From contig NZ_VHLH01000013.1 of NCBI RefSeq assembly GCF_006516965.1, positions 53,722 to 117,721 of the forward strand: a stretch of 64,000 nucleotides of DNA, read 5' to 3'. Below, in pieces: positions 8,221 through 16,509 of this stretch. Position 1 is the stretch's first letter. Each line of letters begins with the position of its first letter. The stretch is from Pararhizobium mangrovi. Its GTDB lineage: Bacteria > Pseudomonadota > Alphaproteobacteria > Rhizobiales > Rhizobiaceae. The translations under genes were made by a program, and so were the position numbers. Under the pieces are notes generated by a model that was not told the DNA's origin, ran no database searches, and saw only the letters and a list, made by a program, of their open reading frames with translations.

Positions 8221-8708
8221 ACCGTCTCCTCCCCCTGCATGCGCTGCACCGCACGTTCGATCGCGTTCAGGATCCGCACATGCGCGCCGCAGCGGCACAG
8301 ATTGCCGTCGAGAGCGGCGGCGATGCTCGCCCGGTTCGCCGACGGTGTGGACCGCAGGTGGGCGACCGCCGCCATCACGATACCGGGCAGGCAATAGCCG
8401 CATTGGGCCGCTTGCCCGGCGATCAGTTCCTCGACCACGGGATGCACTTCGCCGGCCCGAGAAACCCCCTCGACCGTCTCGACCTCGCGACCGGCCAGGG
8501 TCTCGAGCGGCGTGATGCAGGAGAATGTCGCCTCCCCGTCGACGAGAACGGTGCAGGCGCCGCACATGCCGACGCCGCATCCAAACCGCGTGGCCTTCAG
8601 CCCGCACTCGTTTCGCAGGACGTACAGGAACGGCGTCTCGCCATCCGCATCCACGGCGGTTTCACGACCGTTGATCGTCAGCGTGACGGGTTCGCTTCGT
8701 TCTGCCAT
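8217..8708 (-). CDS. (2Fe-2S)-binding subunit of molybdenum hydroxylase
   Basis: 163-aa small subunit that passes electrons from the molybdenum centre to an external acceptor. The plant-type ferredoxin domain shows Cys44, Cys49, Cys52 and Cys64 (FGCGVGMCGACTV); the helical second domain shows Cys103, Cys106, Cys138 and Cys140 (QCGYCLPG, NLCRCGAH). This is the complete set for two 2Fe-2S clusters. It lies directly upstream of the molybdopterin subunit with a 4-bp overlap. No FAD subunit gene is nearby, as in IorAB- or NicAB-type enzymes, where a cytochrome or other carrier takes the electrons. The start at 8708 has AGGAGG upstream. Confidence 0.9.
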   Translation of the reverse strand: MAERSEPVTLTINGRETAVDADGETPFLYVLRNECGLKATRFGCGVGMCGACTVLVDGEATFSCITPLETLAGREVETVEGVSRAGEVHPVVEELIAGQAAQCGYCLPGIVMAAVAHLRSTPSANRASIAAALDGNLCRCGAHVRILNAIERAVQRMQGEETV

Positions 8709-8740
8709 GCCCTTTCCTCCTCGGCCTTTTCCGGTCTGCG

Positions 8741-9484
8741 TCACCGCATCAGAAAGGATGCGGTGAGCACCACGCCCAGCGTCGTGACGGCCCAGCGCAG
8801 CGGTGTTTCGGGAATGCGTCGCAGGAGCCAGCCGCTGACCGCTCCGCCTGCGAGCCCTCCGACCAGGACGCTCAGCGCGGCGAACCAGTGCACCAGCCCG
8901 GAAAACGCCAGCGGAATGACCGCCGTGGTGTTGATGCACGTCGCAAACAGGTTCTTGCTCGCGTTGGCATGATGCAGATCGCGCGACGAGGCGATCGAGA
9001 AGATCGCCAGAAGAATGAAACCCATGCCGGCGCCGAAATACCCGCCATAAATGCCGGTCAGGAAAAGAAGGCCGATCGACGCCGTCTGCAGCGTCTCGCG
9101 CCGGAACAGGCGCTGAAGCAGCACGGAAAGCTGTTTGCCGGCAAGGATCGCGCCGACCGCGATGCAAAGCAAAACCGGGATCACGGCCAGAAACGTGCCC
9201 TCGCTCGAGACGATGAGCGCACAGCTGCCGACCAGCGCGCCGAGGACGGCCAGCGGCAATTGGATACGGAACGACGCCGCGTATGCCGCAAGCTCCCGGC
9301 GGTAGCTCCAAACCACAGGAAGCTGCGCGGGCCACAGGGCGACCGTTCCGGTGGCATTGGCGGCAACCGGCGGCATGCCCGAAGCAAGGAGCAGCGGAAA
9401 GACGAAAAGCTTCGCGCCACCTGCGGCCGAATTGACGATGCCGCCGATGAAGCCTGCCGCAAGGTAGAGCGCCACGTACTCCAT
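8741..9484 (-). CDS. TauE/SafE-family membrane exporter
   Basis: 247-aa integral membrane protein of the sulfite exporter TauE/SafE family. It is hydrophobic throughout, with about seven to eight predicted spans and the family repeats AAGFIGGIVNSAAGGAKLF near the N-terminus and GIYGGYFGAGMGFILLAIFS in the second half. Members move sulfite, sulfonates or other organic anions out of the cell; the particular anion cannot be inferred. Its ATG at 9484 overlaps the stop of the GntR gene (TGATG), so the two are translationally coupled. The molybdenum hydroxylase genes follow 32 bp later. Confidence 0.8.
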   Translation of the reverse strand: MEYVALYLAAGFIGGIVNSAAGGAKLFVFPLLLASGMPPVAANATGTVALWPAQLPVVWSYRRELAAYAASFRIQLPLAVLGALVGSCALIVSSEGTFLAVIPVLLCIAVGAILAGKQLSVLLQRLFRRETLQTASIGLLFLTGIYGGYFGAGMGFILLAIFSIASSRDLHHANASKNLFATCINTTAVIPLAFSGLVHWFAALSVLVGGLAGGAVSGWLLRRIPETPLRWAVTTLGVVLTASFLMR

Positions 9485-10233
9485 CAGCCGTCCCGCCTTC
9501 CGGCTCCGCCGACGGAAAGATTGCGCGCGGTAAGCTCGAAATGCTCGCGGATCAGCGTGCAGGCGCGCTCGGTTTGCCGGGCGATCACGGCCTCGAAGAT
9601 TTCCTGATGTTCCGCGCCGAGCCGACGCTCTTCACGCACGCGACTTACCGAAGCGCGACGATAGCGTTCGCACATGTCCTGAAGTCCGGCCCGGATATGC
9701 AGCAGCCAGTCCGATCCGCAGGCCGCGACGAGGGCGGTGTGGAAATCGACGTTCGCCTTCTCCCAGGAATCGGGCACGCCGTCGGACCCGGCCGCGACCG
9801 CGGCGTCCTCCTTCTTCATGATGTGGCTCGCCGCGACGACCCCGGCTTCCCATGCGTCGTCGCCGTTTTCGATCGAGCGACGCAGGGCCGCGAGTTCGAC
9901 GTCGGTCCGCGCGACGTTGAGATCGGTGAACTCGCCGTAATCCAAGGGCGCGACCGTGAAACCCCGATTGCCCTCCGCGATCACCAGCCGCTCCGAGCTC
10001 AGGCGCTGCAGGGCCTCGCGGATCGGCGTCGGGCCGATCGCGTAGATCTGCTTCAGCCGCTCGATGCGCAGGCGCTCGCCCGGCGCACGCACGCCACGGA
10101 TGATGTCGTCGCGCAGGGAGCGGAAGGCCGCCTGCGTCAGGGTCTCGCCCTCGTCCACCGTGATCCGCCGCGCCACCTGGAGCGTCTCTACACTTCCTGC
10201 CACGTCGAAGCCCGCCTCCGTCACCATCATCAT
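9484..10233 (-). CDS. GntR-family transcriptional regulator, FadR/FCD subfamily
   Basis: 249-aa regulator. A winged helix-turn-helix (about residues 34-95; ERLRIERLKQIYAIGPTPIREALQRL is the core) is followed by an all-helical FCD ligand-binding domain (about 105-235). Such proteins usually repress a neighbouring catabolic operon until an organic acid binds. It is divergent from the FAH/TRAP transcript, and the 93-bp spacer carries two palindromes, one of which (TTGTCGACAA) fits the FadR-subfamily operator pattern. It is therefore the probable regulator of both transcripts. Three consecutive ATG codons (10233, 10230, 10227) leave the exact start open; GGTGG lies upstream. Confidence 0.88.
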   Translation of the reverse strand: MMMVTEAGFDVAGSVETLQVARRITVDEGETLTQAAFRSLRDDIIRGVRAPGERLRIERLKQIYAIGPTPIREALQRLSSERLVIAEGNRGFTVAPLDYGEFTDLNVARTDVELAALRRSIENGDDAWEAGVVAASHIMKKEDAAVAAGSDGVPDSWEKANVDFHTALVAACGSDWLLHIRAGLQDMCERYRRASVSRVREERRLGAEHQEIFEAVIARQTERACTLIREHFELTARNLSVGGAGRRDG

Positions 10234-10264
10234 CGTCAGCCACCAATAACAGAGGAAAGAGCGT

Positions 10265-10294
10265 TTGACAGCTACGTTTCGATATGGTTTGCTA
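10265..10294 (+). promoter_or_regulatory. Candidate sigma-70 promoter for FAH/TRAP operon
   Basis: A perfect -35 box TTGACA at 10265-10270 is followed after 18 bp by the weak -10-like TTGCTA (10289-10294). Transcription would begin near 10300, inside the palindromic zone, which would allow repression by the divergent GntR protein. The -10 match is poor, so the exact start is uncertain. Confidence 0.35.
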
Positions 10295-10308
10295 TTTTAT
10301 CGATAAAA
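10295..10308. promoter_or_regulatory. 14-bp perfect palindrome TTTTATCGATAAAA
   Basis: Perfectly symmetric sequence in the GntR-FAH spacer, covering the expected transcription start of the FAH operon. Either a regulator site or part of a bipartite operator with the palindrome 7 bp downstream. Confidence 0.5.
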
Positions 10309-10315
10309 ATTTGGG

Positions 10316-10325
10316 TTGTCGACAA
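10316..10325. promoter_or_regulatory. Putative FadR-subfamily operator TTGTCGACAA
   Basis: Perfect 10-bp palindrome of the TnGT-n-ACnA type recognised by FadR-subfamily GntR regulators. It ends one base before the ATG of the FAH gene, where bound protein would also block ribosome access or elongation. The divergent GntR protein is the obvious candidate to bind it. Confidence 0.55.
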
Positions 10326-10326
10326 T

Positions 10327-11199
10327 ATGAAGCTTGGTACGGTAAGCGCTGAAGGCAGGGTTCTCGCTGGGTTCGCGGATGGCGAGGAGTTCGTTGTGTG
10401 CGCGGAGGGCACGGACGCTTCGAATGCCGTTCGTCGCGTCGTGGAAGGCGCCATCCCGCTCGACGACTGGCGGCAGGCCGCCTCAAGTGCGCAACGCCTT
10501 CGCATCGACGCCGTTCGGCTTCTGGCGCCCATTCCCGAACCGCGCCGCGACATCTTCTGCGTCGGCAAGAACTACCATGCTCACGCCGCGGAATTTCATT
10601 CGAGCGGGTTCGACTCCACCAGCAAGGAAGAACTGCCGCAGGCGCCGATCATCTTTACCAAGGCGACGACCAGCGTGGTCGGCCCGGATGCCCCGGTGAA
10701 CGGATCCCTGGATCCGACGGGTTCCGTCGACTACGAGGGCGAACTCGGCGTGGTCATCGGTAACCGTGCGTCGCGCGTGTCGAAGGCCGAGGCCTTCGAT
10801 CATGTCTTCGGCTATGTCGTGCTCAACGACGTGACGTCGCGCGAACTCCAGCGCCGCCATAGCCAGTGGATCATCGGCAAGGGCATCGACACCTTCTGCC
10901 CGATGGGTCCCTGGATCGTGACGGCCGACGAGGTCGAGGACGTCGCCGCGCTCGAGCTTTCGACGACCATCAATGGCGAGGTTCGTCAGAAGGCGCGTGT
11001 CGCGGATCTGATCTTCGACATTCCGACACTCATCGAAACGCTTTCGGCGACGATGACGCTGCTCCCCGGCGACATTATCGCCACGGGCACGCCGGAAGGC
11101 GTCGGGATCGGTTTCAAGCCGCCGCGCTATCTCGCCAAGGGCGACCGCATGAGCGTGTCGATCTCCGGTCTCGGAACGCTCGAAAACACCATCGAATGA
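10327..11199 (+). CDS. Fumarylacetoacetate hydrolase (FAH)-family protein
   Basis: 290-aa cytoplasmic enzyme of the FAH superfamily, which cleaves C-C bonds of acylpyruvates or hydrates, decarboxylates or tautomerises ring-fission products. Metal ligands are visible as Glu137 and Glu139 (VDYEGELG) and Asp168 (VLNDVTSR). The His-Glu dyad region YHAHAAEF (about 83-90) and GKGIDTFCPMGPWIV (184-198) are also typical. The N-terminal domain (1-70) is the short form of bacterial YcgM-like and catabolic members. It is first in a transcript with the TRAP transporter genes. No Shine-Dalgarno precedes the ATG, because the palindrome TTGTCGACAA occupies that place. The exact reaction is not predictable. 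Confidence 0.85.
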   Translation: MKLGTVSAEGRVLAGFADGEEFVVCAEGTDASNAVRRVVEGAIPLDDWRQAASSAQRLRIDAVRLLAPIPEPRRDIFCVGKNYHAHAAEFHSSGFDSTSKEELPQAPIIFTKATTSVVGPDAPVNGSLDPTGSVDYEGELGVVIGNRASRVSKAEAFDHVFGYVVLNDVTSRELQRRHSQWIIGKGIDTFCPMGPWIVTADEVEDVAALELSTTINGEVRQKARVADLIFDIPTLIETLSATMTLLPGDIIATGTPEGVGIGFKPPRYLAKGDRMSVSISGLGTLENTIE

Positions 11200-11283
11200 C
11201 GGGTCGCGCGGGAGGAGGAGCGACGATCGGAACCGCGACGCACAAGGTCGCCGATCGTCCGGCCTAACCTTCCACGATCCATA

Positions 11284-11294
11284 TGTTTCAAACA
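11284..11294. repeat. Small palindrome TGTTTCAAACA before dctP
   Basis: An 11-bp symmetric sequence just upstream of the GGAGGAG Shine-Dalgarno of the TRAP binding-protein gene. It could be a second operator or mean nothing. Confidence 0.25.
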
Positions 11295-11311
11295 CATCGG
11301 GAGGAGAAAGC

Positions 11312-12322
11312 ATGTCCATGAAACACACGGCGAAACTGGTCGTCGCGGCCGCAGGCCTTGCCTTCGTCGCCACGTCGGCCTTTGCGGACGAGGTGACGCT
11401 GAACGCGCAGACCGCGCTGCCCACCCAGCACGCGCTTTCGCAAAGCTTCATCCAGAACTTCGTTCAGCCGCTGAACAAGGACGAGGCTGACGGCGTCAAG
11501 ATCCGGCTGCTCGGCGGACCGGAGGTCAACCCGGCCGATCGCGCTCCGCAGGCGCTTCAGCGCGGCGTCATCGACATGCTCTTCATCCCCGCCGCGTATC
11601 TCGCCGGTCTGGTACCGCAGGCGCAGGCGATGATGCTGCAGAACGTCGGCGTCGACAAACTCCACAAGGACGGCGCCTTCGACTATTACGGGAAGATCTT
11701 CCAGGATCGTCTCGGCGCCCATCTGCTCGCCTGGTCCGAGACCGGCCCGAATTCCGGCTATTACCTCTACACCACCAAGAAGCCGAAGATGAAGGATGGC
11801 GTGGTCGACCTGTCGGGCCTGTCACTGCGCACGACCGGCGCCTACCGTCCCATGCAGAACGCCCTGAACGCCACGACCGTCCAGATCGCTTCCGGCGACG
11901 TGCCGACCGGGCTCGACCGCGGCGTCATCGAAGGTTTCGGTTGGCCGACCGTCGGCCTCGCCTCGATCGGACTGGCCAATCGCGTCGACTACCGGATCGA
12001 GCCGGCCTTCTACAGCCTGGCCGACGTGGTTCTCGTCTCGCAGCGCAAATGGGATCGGCTTTCCGATCAGGCCAAGACGACCCTTCAGAAGATGGCGAGC
12101 AAATACGAACAGACGTCGATCGAGCAGATCACGCGCCAGAACAAGCGCGACATCGAGGCTGCGAACAAGGCCGGCGTGAAGGCCATCACGATGAAGGGCG
12201 ACGCCGCGTCGAAATACCTCTCGATCGCGTCGGAAGCCATGTGGAATCGTGTCGGCCAGAACGTCGACAAGGACGAACTCTCCAAGCTTCGCAACATGCT
12301 CTATCAGCAGCCGCAGCAATAG
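11312..12322 (+). CDS. dctP: TRAP transporter solute-binding protein, DctP family
   Basis: 336-aa periplasmic binding protein of a TRAP importer for organic acids. The N-terminus MSMKHTAKLVVAAAGLAFVA with cleavage after SAFA (about residue 25) is a Sec signal peptide. The body has the DctP features: early GGPEVNPADRAPQALQRGVIDM, central DLSGLSLRTTGAYRPMQNAL with the Arg that usually holds a carboxylate, and ASGDVPTGLDRGVIEGFGW. Strong GGAGGAG Shine-Dalgarno. It lies 112 bp after the FAH gene and 42 bp before the small permease gene, so the transported ligand is probably an organic acid that feeds the enzymes encoded here. Confidence 0.88.
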   Translation: MSMKHTAKLVVAAAGLAFVATSAFADEVTLNAQTALPTQHALSQSFIQNFVQPLNKDEADGVKIRLLGGPEVNPADRAPQALQRGVIDMLFIPAAYLAGLVPQAQAMMLQNVGVDKLHKDGAFDYYGKIFQDRLGAHLLAWSETGPNSGYYLYTTKKPKMKDGVVDLSGLSLRTTGAYRPMQNALNATTVQIASGDVPTGLDRGVIEGFGWPTVGLASIGLANRVDYRIEPAFYSLADVVLVSQRKWDRLSDQAKTTLQKMASKYEQTSIEQITRQNKRDIEAANKAGVKAITMKGDAASKYLSIASEAMWNRVGQNVDKDELSKLRNMLYQQPQQ

Positions 12323-12364
12323 GGTCCACGGTTTCGTATCGGGCACAGATGGAGCTTGGCGGCG

Positions 12365-12877
12365 ATGTTGAAGACCGTCGGACGAATTTATGACGGTATC
12401 GTCTTCGGTGCGGTCTTCCTTTCGGGAAGCCTGATCGCGGTCGGTATTCTCTTGGTCGCTGCGGACGTGACGGTGCGCTTCTTCGGCTACCCGTCGCTCG
12501 GCTTCACCGTCGCCTTCGTCGAGTACATCCTCTTGTACTTCGTCCTGCTCGCGGCTCCCTATCTGGTCCGCGAGCGGGGCCACGTCCTGACGGAGATGGT
12601 CTATGCCCGTCTTCCCCGGCGTGCCCAGCGCGTCATGGAAATCTTCGTCTATCTCGTCTGCATCACCGTCTCGTTGATCTTCGCCTATGTCGGCGCGGAT
12701 CTCCTCATCGAGGCTCTCGAGTACGGCTATGTCGACGAGCGTTCGATCGATATCCCGTACTGGTGCCTCTACCTCTTCTATCCGCCCTGCTTCCTGATGA
12801 TCGCGATCGAGTTCGCGCGCTTCCTGTTCGGTGTCGGATCCCTGTACGACAAAGTCGACAATCCGGAGGCGATGTAA
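12365..12877 (+). CDS. dctQ: TRAP transporter small permease, DctQ family
   Basis: 170-aa membrane protein with four predicted spans: residues about 10-38, 48-70, 88-110 and 128-155. It contains the family stretch DVTVRFFGYPSLGFTVAFVE and, between spans 2 and 3, RERGHVLTEMVYARLP. It forms the membrane complex with DctM. The ATG at 12365 has GGAG 10 nt upstream; an in-frame TTG three codons earlier is less likely. Only 2 bp separate its stop from dctM. Confidence 0.88.
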   Translation: MLKTVGRIYDGIVFGAVFLSGSLIAVGILLVAADVTVRFFGYPSLGFTVAFVEYILLYFVLLAAPYLVRERGHVLTEMVYARLPRRAQRVMEIFVYLVCITVSLIFAYVGADLLIEALEYGYVDERSIDIPYWCLYLFYPPCFLMIAIEFARFLFGVGSLYDKVDNPEAM

Positions 12878-12879
12878 CG

Positions 12880-14190
12880 ATGGAGTGGTATTACGCGCTC
12901 ACCCTGCTCGTCGGCATGGTCATCTTTCTCATGGCCTGTGCCGTTCCCGTCGGCTTCGCCTTTATGGCAACCAACCTCATCGGCGGCCTCGTCTTCATCG
13001 GCGGAACCAGCGCCTTCCTGCAGGTGGTCGACAACTCGTCCGCGCTGATCACGCGCTTTCAGCTCGCCCCGGTGCCCTTCTTCATCTTCATGGGCTCGCT
13101 CTTCTTCTATTCGGGCCTCGCCATTCGCGTGTTCGACACGCTCGACAAGTTTCTGGGCCGCATTCCCGGCCGGCTTTGCTACCTCACGGTCGCCGGCGGC
13201 ACCATCTTCTCGACGCTGACCGGTTCGAGCATGGCCAACACGGCGATGCTGGGCTCGCTGATGGTTCCTGAAATGCAGCGCCGCGGCTACCACTGGCGCA
13301 TGTCGCTCGGCCCCATACTCGGCACGGGCGGGCTCGCCATGATCATCCCGCCTTCCACGCTCGGCGTGCTCCTGGCCTCGCTGGCCGGCATCGACGTCGG
13401 CCGGTTCCTGATCGCCGGCATCGTACCCGGCCTGCTCCTCGCCGTTCTCTTCACGCTTCTCATCACCGCGCAGATCCGGCTCAATCCGGATGCGACGCCG
13501 AACTACGTGGTCGAGCCGGTTTCCTTCTCGACCGCCATGAAGCTCGCGGTGATCAATATCCTGCCGATGTCCTTCGTCGTCTTCATGGTCATCGGCCTGA
13601 TCATTCTCGGGATCGCGACGCCCACCGAATCGGCTGCCTTCGGCGTGCTCGGCGTCCTGATCCTGACATTCGCCTTCCGCCTGTTCTCCTTCGACGTCAT
13701 GAAGAAATCGATGCTGTCCACCATCAAGGTCGGCGGCATGGTCTTCTTCATCATCCTGAATTCGAGCATCTTCAGCCAGTTGCTCGCCTATTCCGGCGCC
13801 AGCGCGGGCATGTTGCAGTTCACGACGTCGCTCGGGGCCTCTCCGACGTCCGTGCTGATCCTGATCTTCCTGTGCCTCCTGATACTGGGCATGTTCATGG
13901 ATCCGGTATCGATCATGCTGATCACGATCCCGATCTTCTTTCCCCTCATACATGCGCTCGGCATCAACCCGATCTGGTTCGGCATCTTCATGCTCATCGC
14001 GCTGGAAATGAGCCAGACGACACCGCCATTCGGCCTTCTCCTGTTCGTCATGCTGGGCGTCGCACCGCCCGGTATCACACTGAAGAAAGTGGCATCGGCA
14101 GCGGCCCCCTTCCTCGCCTGCGATCTCGTCCTCATCGGGATCATGGCGCTCGTCCCCGGCATCGTGCTCTATCTGCCTGGGCTCATGTAA
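12880..14190 (+). CDS. dctM: TRAP transporter large permease, DctM family
   Basis: 436-aa sodium-coupled transport subunit with about 12 spans. Typical motifs are GSSMANTAMLGSLMVPEMQRRGY, IIPPSTLGVLLASLAG, GIATPTESAAFGVLG and the C-terminal EMSQTTPPFGLLLFVMLGVAPPG. Length is normal for the family. It starts 3 bp after the DctQ stop and closes the FAH-TRAP transcript. An upstream in-frame start inside dctQ is not credible. Confidence 0.93.
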   Translation: MEWYYALTLLVGMVIFLMACAVPVGFAFMATNLIGGLVFIGGTSAFLQVVDNSSALITRFQLAPVPFFIFMGSLFFYSGLAIRVFDTLDKFLGRIPGRLCYLTVAGGTIFSTLTGSSMANTAMLGSLMVPEMQRRGYHWRMSLGPILGTGGLAMIIPPSTLGVLLASLAGIDVGRFLIAGIVPGLLLAVLFTLLITAQIRLNPDATPNYVVEPVSFSTAMKLAVINILPMSFVVFMVIGLIILGIATPTESAAFGVLGVLILTFAFRLFSFDVMKKSMLSTIKVGGMVFFIILNSSIFSQLLAYSGASAGMLQFTTSLGASPTSVLILIFLCLLILGMFMDPVSIMLITIPIFFPLIHALGINPIWFGIFMLIALEMSQTTPPFGLLLFVMLGVAPPGITLKKVASAAAPFLACDLVLIGIMALVPGIVLYLPGLM

Positions 14191-14307
14191 ACCTCGGTTC
14201 GCGAGTATCTTCGCCGCAAGCGCATTGCACGGACCCTCCTGTTACTGGGGAGGTCGCGTTCGCATGCCGCCTTCCCTACGACCCGCAAAGGGCTGCCGAC
14301 CCGCGCC

Positions 14308-15522
14308 TTACGCGATCCTGACGCGCCTGGCACAGGCGACGGCGGGTGCGAGCGAAAGCAGGAGGGGGACTGCCCAGAAGCGGCCGTAGATATGCGGAAC
14401 GGCGGTGATGAGCACGGCGTAAACTGCCAGTGTCGTCCCCCCGCACAGGGCAGCGAGCGTTCCTCCAGCGCTGAGTGCAGCGTTGATGACCACGAGGATC
14501 GCGCCGAATAGAAGTGCGATGAAGCCGACCAGCGCGGCGAGACCGCCTTCATCGAGGATCAGAAGGTAGAAGTTGTGCACTGGAGCCTTGTACCGGCTGA
14601 TGACCCGGTACTGATCCGCACCGTAGCCGATGATCGTCGCGTTGCCGGCCAGACCCACGGCTTCCCTGATGAGCTGCATCCGCCCATCGAACGTGCCGGC
14701 ATTCTGAAGGTCGCCCGTTTCAAGCCCGACGAGGACGCGCGTTCGAAAGGCTCCCGGCAGCATCGAAGAGACATTGGGCACGCTGGCCATGCCAAACAGC
14801 AGGCACGCGGCCGTCGCGACGATGATCAGCCGCTTGAGGCTCACGGATGCGGCGATCACGAGCACCAGACCGAAAGCGGCGGTGTAGAGAGCCGTATTCG
14901 AGCCGGTCAGCATGATGCCGTAGGTGAAGAGACCCAACAGCACGACCGAGACGATCGGCTTCACCGACCCGGCCAATGTCAGGCTCAGCAGCATCGGGAC
15001 CGTCAGGGAAATGAGAGCCCCGCATTCGTTTTCGCGTTCCACGAGACCACGCAATCGGCCGTTGCCACTGACGAAATGGGTATCGTGCTCGTAAAGGACA
15101 TCGACGACGAGGATGCCGTGAAGCACGAGCACCGAGATCGCCGCGATGAAGACGAGCATGAGCCGGCGGGTTTCGTCCCAAGGCCGATTGAGAAAAACCA
15201 TCGGCAGCAGCAGGTAGCTGAAGAGGTACTGCATGATCAGGATCAGCGCTCGCCCGGTGGACCCTGCGAAAACGCTGCTCGTCATCAGCATGCCCACCAT
15301 GAGAAGCAGTCCGCCGGTCCACAGGACGGTGCTCGAACCGAATGGAGCGACACGGACACGGCCGTTGAGAAGCATGACGCCGATGCACAGGCACGCGAAC
15401 AGATCGCCGGCTGTGAAATAGAACAGCGGCAGCCTCAAGACATTCATCGGCGAGAGAAAGACGGCGCAGCAAGCAAGGAAGAATTCCAGCCGGGAGCCGA
15501 CCGGCGCCTTCCCGGTCGTCAT
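14308..15522 (-). CDS. O-antigen ligase/polymerase (Wzy/WaaL-like) membrane protein
   Basis: 404-aa polytopic membrane protein with about ten to eleven spans and a large periplasmic loop near residues 255-315 (RTRVLVGLETGDLQNAG; GYGADQYRVISRYKAPVHNF). The loop GADQYR...APVHNFYL with its conserved Arg and His is typical of O-antigen polymerases and ligases. It probably joins lipid-linked repeat units. Its start overlaps the stop of the preceding methyltransferase by 4 bp, so the gene is co-transcribed with that and the GT-C gene. It is the last gene of this leftward operon and converges with dctM. Wzy and WaaL roles cannot be separated by sequence alone. Confidence 0.75.
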   Translation of the reverse strand: MTTGKAPVGSRLEFFLACCAVFLSPMNVLRLPLFYFTAGDLFACLCIGVMLLNGRVRVAPFGSSTVLWTGGLLLMVGMLMTSSVFAGSTGRALILIMQYLFSYLLLPMVFLNRPWDETRRLMLVFIAAISVLVLHGILVVDVLYEHDTHFVSGNGRLRGLVERENECGALISLTVPMLLSLTLAGSVKPIVSVVLLGLFTYGIMLTGSNTALYTAAFGLVLVIAASVSLKRLIIVATAACLLFGMASVPNVSSMLPGAFRTRVLVGLETGDLQNAGTFDGRMQLIREAVGLAGNATIIGYGADQYRVISRYKAPVHNFYLLILDEGGLAALVGFIALLFGAILVVINAALSAGGTLAALCGGTTLAVYAVLITAVPHIYGRFWAVPLLLSLAPAVACARRVRIA

Positions 15523-16421
15523 CGGCGTTGGAACGCAGGCGAGCCCACATGCTCGCTGCGAGCGCGGAGCGTGTCTTGCTTCGGCGCAAGCGACAGAACG
15601 AGGCGCTCGATTTCCGAGCCCTCGCCGATCCGGGCACGGAGTTCGAACCGGCCGCGGGGGTCCAGTTCGAACATGGTGCCGTCATGGTCGCGGCTTCCCG
15701 ACCTGATGATGAGCACCAGCGCTCCCGGCCCGCGGCAGTAAGCCCGGATATTCGCCAGCGCCAGTTCGATCTGTCTGTCCGAAAAGTATCCCCGGTTCAG
15801 CACGTTGGCCGCGCGGATGAAGTCGAAGCGTCCGGTAAGGAATGTCGTTGGAACGAAGATATCGTTCTCGACGAGCGTAATGCCGTGGCTGGCGAGGGAC
15901 CGCGTCTCCATTCGGACCGGTACGCTTCTCCCCGCTTCTATCTTTCCCCTCAGGTATGGCTGCAGCCGCGTGCGAGCGAGTTGGCGGGGAAGGCACATGA
16001 GGCTGACATAGTCGAGCCGTCGAACCCAGGCCCGTACCGCCCTGCCGGCCAGATCGTATTGAAGCGGCCACCCTTCGCCGTCTGCCAGCACGCGGATATG
16101 GGGCCCCAGCGCGACCAGATGCGCCTCGACGAAAAGGTCGGTTGCCGTAATCTTCGCGTCCACCTTCTCGCCAGACAGAAAGTCCGCCAGTTCCACGGTC
16201 GTCACGCCGGTGGAGGCACCGATGTCGAGCACCTCGCGAATGTTTCCGGCATGCGCGCGCAGCAACTGCGCCATTCGTCCATCGAGGCTCGCGAACCTCG
16301 ACGCGCGGGTGAACTTGAAAGTGCCGTTGCGCATCTTCAGCGAGGAGAAGAAGTCGCATTCCCTCGCGAGATCGAAGCTTTCGGCGTCCGCGTAGAACTG
16401 GTTCGCAGTCAGTCTGCGCAC
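15519..16421 (-). CDS. Class I SAM-dependent methyltransferase
   Basis: 300-aa protein with a Rossmann methyltransferase core; motif I is EVLDIGASTGVTTVELADFL (about residues 62-81), followed by the acidic strand KITATDLF. A C-terminal extension has ALVLIIRSGS. I chose the GTG at 16421, which has AGGAGG exactly 6 nt upstream and is followed by the plausible N-terminus (M)RRLTANQFYADAESF; the longer frame back to 16598 runs into the upstream gene and looks non-coding. Because it sits between a GT-C enzyme and a Wzy/WaaL-like gene, the acceptor is probably a sugar of the surface polysaccharide. Confidence 0.7.
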   Translation of the reverse strand: MRRLTANQFYADAESFDLARECDFFSSLKMRNGTFKFTRASRFASLDGRMAQLLRAHAGNIREVLDIGASTGVTTVELADFLSGEKVDAKITATDLFVEAHLVALGPHIRVLADGEGWPLQYDLAGRAVRAWVRRLDYVSLMCLPRQLARTRLQPYLRGKIEAGRSVPVRMETRSLASHGITLVENDIFVPTTFLTGRFDFIRAANVLNRGYFSDRQIELALANIRAYCRGPGALVLIIRSGSRDHDGTMFELDPRGRFELRARIGEGSEIERLVLSLAPKQDTLRARSEHVGSPAFQRR

Positions 16422-16509
16422 GTCTCGCCTCCTCGCCGACCCCTTCCCGCCCGGCGGTCCTGCCTTGACCGACGCATCGACGGATACCGCTCGCAGGCCC
16501 GCGACCGCA

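Noticed and set aside
12778-13953. Minus-strand open frame of 391 aa opposite dctM
   Set aside because: Extremely Asp/Glu/Arg/His-rich antisense product of a membrane-protein gene; no domain and no ribosome site.
14191-14307. Rho-independent terminator between dctM and the Wzy-like gene
   Set aside because: An imperfect GACC-TCC / GGAGGTC pairing exists near 14234-14258 but with a bulge and no T-run; too weak to list as a feature.
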